DNA from: an uncultured Nitrososphaera sp.
Lineage (GTDB): Archaea; Thermoproteota; Nitrososphaeria; Nitrososphaerales; Nitrososphaeraceae
Direction: 5' to 3'
NCBI GenBank assembly: GCA_946480575.1
Contig: CAMLKF010000070.1
Location: forward strand, 1 to 8,617
Length of the DNA stretch: 8,617 bases
Below are positions 6,050 to 8,617 of the stretch, piece after piece. The notes beneath the pieces are model-generated. The model ran no database searches, was not told the origin of the DNA, and saw only the letters and a program-made list of their open reading frames with translations. The position numbers and the translations under genes are program-made. How positions within the stretch are numbered: position 1 is the first letter of the stretch; each line of letters opens with the position of its first letter.

Positions 6050-6057
6050 ATTTATTA
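6050..6057 (+). promoter_or_regulatory. TATA-like box before the SSB gene
   Basis: TTTATTAT is centred 25 bases before an ATG at 6078 that opens a four-residue frame ending in the ATGA overlapping the SSB start at 6089. Transcription would then start about 10 bases before the SSB. Confidence 0.35.
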
Positions 6058-6088
6058 TTAGATGCACCTTTAGCAGAATGGACATCAT

Positions 6089-6376
6089 ATGAACATAAGC
6101 GAGCTGAAGGCTGGAATGCGCAACGTGAGCATCACAGGCAAGATAGACAGTGTGGGAGAGCCTCGGACGGTCAACCTGAAGGCCGGTGGCACAAACACAG
6201 TCGCAGACGCGATAATTTCTGACGAATCGGGGAGCATCAAGCTTTCGCTGTGGGGCGAAGAGATAAACAACGTCCAGCCAGGCGACAGGGTCTCGGTGGA
6301 GAATGGCTACATCAATACGTTCAGGGGTGAAAACAGCCTCAACGTGGGCAAGTTCGGCAAGCTGAAAAAGCTCTAG
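6089..6376 (+). CDS. Single OB-fold ssDNA-binding protein
   Basis: The 95-residue product aligns by eye with the OB fold of the crenarchaeal SSB: VSITGKIDSVGEPRTVN, then ADAIISDESGSIKLSLWGEE, then GDRVSVENGYINTFRGENSLNVGKFGK. Trp55, Tyr74 and Phe78 sit where Sulfolobus SSB has the aromatic residues Trp56, Trp75 and Phe79 that stack on bases. It should coat single-stranded DNA (or RNA) during replication and repair. Unlike the Sulfolobus protein it stops straight after the barrel (KFGKLKKL) and has no Gly-rich acidic tail for partner proteins. The start ATG 6089 overlaps the stop of a tiny upstream frame (ATGA). Its stop is directly next to the stop of the convergent PAC2 gene, with no spacing. 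Confidence 0.85.
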   Translation: MNISELKAGMRNVSITGKIDSVGEPRTVNLKAGGTNTVADAIISDESGSIKLSLWGEEINNVQPGDRVSVENGYINTFRGENSLNVGKFGKLKKL

Positions 6377-7174
6377 CTAGCTGATGTATCCCGTGTCGCG
6401 GGGCTTTTGGGGTTGCTGGCTCTCAAGCGGCGATCTGCCTTCACCTCTGCCTGCGAGCATCTGTTGCTCTATCGTCTGGATGAGAATCTCTGTGTCTTTT
6501 GCTCTCTTGTCCAAACTGGCCATGTCTACCCTGACGTTTATCATCTGGAGGAGCGTTTCGAGTATTGCCTTTGACGCCTTGGCGTCCACGACGTAGCCCG
6601 AAGTTTCCCCAAGCAGACATGTCCCCTTCATGTTGCGAAGCTTTGCAATTCCAATGATAAGCCCGTTCATGCCAGTGATGCTCCCACTGTCCATCGCCGA
6701 AATGCTGTGCAAAGAAAACGCCTTGACTGCCTCTAGGTCGGTGGCAGTGCCAAAAACTCGCGGCCTGTCGACAAAAACGCCGGTGATATAAGCTGCCAGC
6801 GTGAACACCCCCTGTGTGCCAAACTGCTCGGCAATGTTCAGAATTTCCTCTGCCAGCGAATATTCGGAATCAGGGTTCGCCGGCTGCGAGTCGCCTGTCA
6901 GTAACAGCAGATCCGAACTGCCGTCACCGCTTTGCCACCAGAATATGCTGTTCTTCATCAGCTCGGCCGTGCCGTCGGGTTTTATCATAACCTGCGGTGG
7001 AAACGAGCTCGAGTAAATGTCTACAAGGTGTTTTGCGCGCAGCTCTTCAATCAGGTGGTCGACTGCAAGCTTGCCGACGTAGCCACTGCCTGGAAAGCCA
7101 CAGACAAGGTAAGGCGACTTGAGCTTGGGCCTATCGCCCGTAGAATAGACAAACCTGATCTCTCGCGCCGACAC
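6377..7174 (-). CDS. PAC2 family protein (proteasome assembly chaperone-like)
   Basis: This 265-residue protein carries the PAC2 fold. VCGFPGSGYVGKLAVDHLI (residues 24-42) is the glycine-rich first motif. LLLLTGDSQP (89-98) is a central strand. VFTLAAYITG (123-132) and the GMNGLIIGIA/GETSGY pair (168-194) follow. A helical tail (about 205-240) and a polar Pro/Gln/Arg C-terminus ending GYIS complete it. Archaeal PAC2 proteins such as PbaA/PbaB form ring-like oligomers and help assemble or bind the 20S proteasome, some through a C-terminal HbYX motif. Here Tyr is third from the end (YIS) rather than second, so it is not a strict HbYX. The start is GTG 7174, the first after an in-frame TAA at 7190-7192, with TTTAAA centred 28 bases upstream, which fits a leaderless mRNA. 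The family also contains members without known proteasome function. Confidence 0.85.
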   Translation of the reverse strand: MSAREIRFVYSTGDRPKLKSPYLVCGFPGSGYVGKLAVDHLIEELRAKHLVDIYSSSFPPQVMIKPDGTAELMKNSIFWWQSGDGSSDLLLLTGDSQPANPDSEYSLAEEILNIAEQFGTQGVFTLAAYITGVFVDRPRVFGTATDLEAVKAFSLHSISAMDSGSITGMNGLIIGIAKLRNMKGTCLLGETSGYVVDAKASKAILETLLQMINVRVDMASLDKRAKDTEILIQTIEQQMLAGRGEGRSPLESQQPQKPRDTGYIS

Positions 7175-7199
7175 AAAGAGCTTGAACCATTACATGCGC

Positions 7200-7205
7200 T
7201 TTAAA
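7200..7205 (-). promoter_or_regulatory. TATA box of the PAC2 gene
   Basis: TTTAAA, within the palindromic GCTTTAAAGC, is centred 28 bases before GTG 7174 and supports that codon as the start. Confidence 0.55.
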
Positions 7206-7390
7206 GCTTTACCAGACGCCGCCTGCGAAATTAAGATATGCAGCTATACGCGTTTCTACATTCTGGCCGCGAAAAAGTATCCCGCTTAGCCGAATATTAC
7301 CTTATTATCAATAATAAAATACAACTTTTTGTCCTGAAGGATTGTACCAGAAAATTGAAGGCATGAGAGGACTACTAATAAGAAAGTCAA

Positions 7391-8040
7391 ATGTTAGACT
7401 GCTTCGCCCGGGATGTTGAACAACAAAAATCTGCCGAAAAGTTCACTAAGGAAAAGGTGGCTGTTCTGTTGCTCTGGTTTGGCGTCCTGATCGGCACTCG
7501 GACTCTTTTCTTTTAGGCTTCATGCTAGAAAACATGTGGGTAGGCACCATGGGCGCAGTGGCAGTGACGTTTGTCATCTTTTACGCGACTCTCCGCTACA
7601 CAGGGCTGCAAGAGCACCGCCAGCTGATAAACTCGTCGCTCATGCTCTGCTACCGCATAAATTCTTTTATATAAGCGGGATAATCAGCCTAGTGCTTCTT
7701 GGCGGCATATATCCTTGGCTTTATCGATTACGGGCACACCCACTATTCCGACAGGCTAATGGTCATGCAGCTCAACCAGCAGGAATTCAAACAGTCGCTT
7801 GAAGTGCTGCCTGCTACTGAGCAGATGCGCGCAAGCCGATGGAAAATCTGAGAAAGTACTCGACTATCGAGATAACCGCGATAACGCAAGCGCTGACAAG
7901 ACCCTTGACGGCTACTATTATTCTAAAGCAGTAAGCTACATGTTTGCAAAGGATATTGAAATCATGATATTCATGCTGCTTTTCAGGACAAGGCGCTAGA
8001 TATTCTCACAGTAGCTCCAAAGGAAGCTGCAAAAGGCTAG
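7391..8040 (+). pseudogene. Multi-frameshift remnant of a multi-pass membrane protein
   Basis: Protein-like pieces follow one another in the same direction but in changing frames. VAVLLLWFGVLIG (frame from 7391) is followed by FLLGFMLENMWVG and AVAVTFVIFYATLRYTG (frame of ATG 7522, stop 7672). Next comes FFYISGIISLVLLGG in the neighbouring frame. Then AYILGFIDYGHTHYSD and LNQQEFKQSLEVLPATEQ (stop 7849) lie in the 7522 frame again. DGYYYSKAVSYMFAKDIE is in a third frame (stop 7999), and FQDKALDILTVAPKEAAKG ends at TAG 8038-8040. At least five indels would rejoin them into a protein of about 210 residues with three or four membrane helices and a soluble C-terminal part. The neighbours on both sides are intact, which argues for real decay over poor sequence. 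I do not recognise the family. Confidence 0.65.
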
Positions 8041-8077
8041 CTGTGGTAAATCTCCCTCTGCAAATACTTGCAGGCAA

Positions 8078-8086
8078 CTTTATCTA
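8078..8086 (+). promoter_or_regulatory. TATA box of the DUF1059 gene
   Basis: CTTTATCTA is centred 27 bases before ATG 8109, which fits leaderless transcription and sets that ATG as the start. Confidence 0.5.
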
Positions 8087-8108
8087 TGATGAATTCAACT
8101 CTTTTGTC

Positions 8109-8297
8109 ATGGCGTTAAAATTCAAGTGCCGAGATGTCGGCTTTGATTGCGGCTTTGTGGCAAAGGGAAAGACGGAGGACGAAATACTGGTCCAGTGCGC
8201 AGTGCATGCGACAAAGGATCACAACATGAAGCCGGAAGAAGTGACTGAAGAGCTAAAGAACAAGATAAGAGCAAACATCCACAAGTCGTGGTTCTAA
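8109..8297 (+). CDS. DUF1059 family small protein
   Basis: ATG 8109 gives a 62-residue protein, the usual size for DUF1059. MALKFKCRDVGFDCGFVAKG carries the family's hallmark of a short strand with two Cys (residues 7 and 14). Charged helices follow (TEDEILVQCAVHATKDHNM, PEEVTEELKNKIRANI) and end in HKSWF. His29 and His33, with the Cys residues, could bind metal, but no function is established for the family. An in-frame extension to GTG 8043 (84 residues) is rejected because a TATA box at 8078 would lie inside it and the family begins just before the CRDVG motif. It is a single gene between a decayed membrane protein and a tRNA on the opposite strand. Confidence 0.85.
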   Translation: MALKFKCRDVGFDCGFVAKGKTEDEILVQCAVHATKDHNMKPEEVTEELKNKIRANIHKSWF

Positions 8298-8349
8298 CAT
8301 AACGCGAGCTTGAAGAAATTGGCAAGCCTTGGACGGGATTCGAACCCGT

Positions 8350-8404
8350 GACCTCTACCTCTCAAGGGTATGGTGAAGCCAAAGTTATAGCAAGACCTCT
8401 ACCT
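8350..8404. repeat. 11-bp direct repeat spanning the tRNA-Thr intron
   Basis: GACCTCTACCT occurs at 8350-8360 and at 8394-8404, exactly one intron length (44 bp) apart. The first copy is exon 2 (positions 38-48) and the second is the intron's 5' end. Confidence 0.9.
8361..8404 (-). other. tRNA-Thr intron (position 37/38)
   Basis: The intron is 44 nt. A hairpin of GGUA-GA-GGU against ACC-A-UACC closes it. It is too short to encode anything. The boundary is placed at 37/38 because this register gives the best bulge-helix-bulge and is the canonical archaeal site. Confidence 0.75.
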
Positions 8405-8466
8405 TACCAAGGTAACGCTCTACCAGGCTGAGCTACCAAGGCGACGTTTCTAGTGCGTTCGGTAAC

Positions 8467-8474
8467 CCTATAAT
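8467..8474 (-). promoter_or_regulatory. TATA-like box of tRNA-Thr
   Basis: ATTATAGG on the minus strand lies about 29 bases before the tRNA 5' end, in an AT-rich stretch. The rest of the window to 8617 shows no gene; it holds only a TACACA/TGTGTA inverted repeat (8516-8521, 8535-8540). Confidence 0.4.
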
Positions 8475-8617
8475 AATTATTGGGAGCACACAAGATCAAA
8501 ATTTAATTACTAATCTACACACGTTTTATGGAAATGTGTAAATTCTGAAGTGTCTTTTTGAACCTTATTTTTTCATGACAATGAAATTTGGTTTTAGATT
8601 CTGAATTTTAATTGAGA

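Larger units (their letters stand above)
8325..8442 (-). tRNA. tRNA-Thr(GGT) with a 44-nt intron
   Basis: The minus strand gives acceptor stem GCCTTGG (8442-8436) with CCAAGGC and discriminator T at 8325. The D arm is GCTC AGCCTGGTA GAGC. The anticodon arm is TTACC TTGGTAA GGTAG with anticodon GGT, and the T arm is ACGGG TTCGAAT CCCGT. CCA is not encoded. Removing 8361-8404 leaves a 74-nt tRNA reading ACC. With the cut after position 37, the intron forms GGUA/UACC just inside the bulges. The central helix is weak (UUGG with CUUG), so the bulge-helix-bulge is relaxed. The first 11 intron bases repeat the first 11 of exon 2, so the exact cut cannot be read from sequence alone. A TATA-like TTATAGG lies about 29 bases upstream. 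Confidence 0.94.

Noticed and set aside
8043..8108. N-terminal extension of the DUF1059 protein
   Set aside because: The family starts at the 8109 ATG and a TATA box sits 27 bases before it.
8122..8325. Minus-strand frame of 67 codons
   Set aside because: It is antisense to the DUF1059 gene, with no recognisable features.

Overview
The window looks like chromosome of an ammonia-oxidising archaeon of the Nitrososphaera type (Thaumarchaeota/Nitrososphaerota). This rests on a CdvA-type division protein, a PAC2-family proteasome-assembly chaperone, a Sulfolobus-like single-OB-fold SSB, two archaeal tRNA genes with bulge-helix-bulge introns, archaeal TATA boxes about 23-33 bases before start codons, and the moderately high GC of the intact genes. 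The assignment is by gene content and style; no marker such as amoA is present.

Layout. Bases 1-1105 are a graveyard. On the + strand lie two broken, unrecognised reading frames (14-403 with an internal stop; 410-763 with compensating frameshifts). They meet, head-on, a decayed znuA-like metal-binding lipoprotein/periplasmic-type gene (1105 to about 699, minus), which still has a perfect palindrome in front of it. Bases 1128-1382 are AT-rich spacer. Bases 1409-2209 encode CdvA. A small winged-helix regulator (2277-2540, minus) faces it. A full-length AMP-forming acetyl-CoA synthetase follows (2695-4641). It is tail-to-tail with an FMN/F420-type PPOX protein (4638-5081, minus), sharing a CTAG that holds both stop codons. 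A membrane-anchored DUF192 protein (5115-5627, minus) and an intron-containing tRNA-Leu(CAA) (5650-5802, minus) complete that minus-strand block.

A divergent promoter region then leads into a 49-residue zinc-ribbon protein (5893-6042) and the SSB (6089-6376). The SSB abuts, tail-to-tail with no spacing, the PAC2 protein (6377-7174, minus). Bases 7391-8040 hold a second decayed gene, a multi-frameshift membrane protein. A DUF1059 protein (8109-8297) and an intron-containing tRNA-Thr(GGT) (8325-8442, minus) close the window.

The intact genes are housekeeping or general functions (division, acetate activation, ssDNA binding, proteasome assembly, decoding) and do not form one pathway. Almost every gene appears to have its own promoter and to be read from a leaderless or very short-leadered mRNA, often from TTG or GTG. 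I see no complete novel system. The most interesting points are the tRNA-Thr intron that duplicates 11 bases of its downstream exon, the dead metal-uptake gene with its surviving operator-like palindrome, and the clusters of decayed genes.
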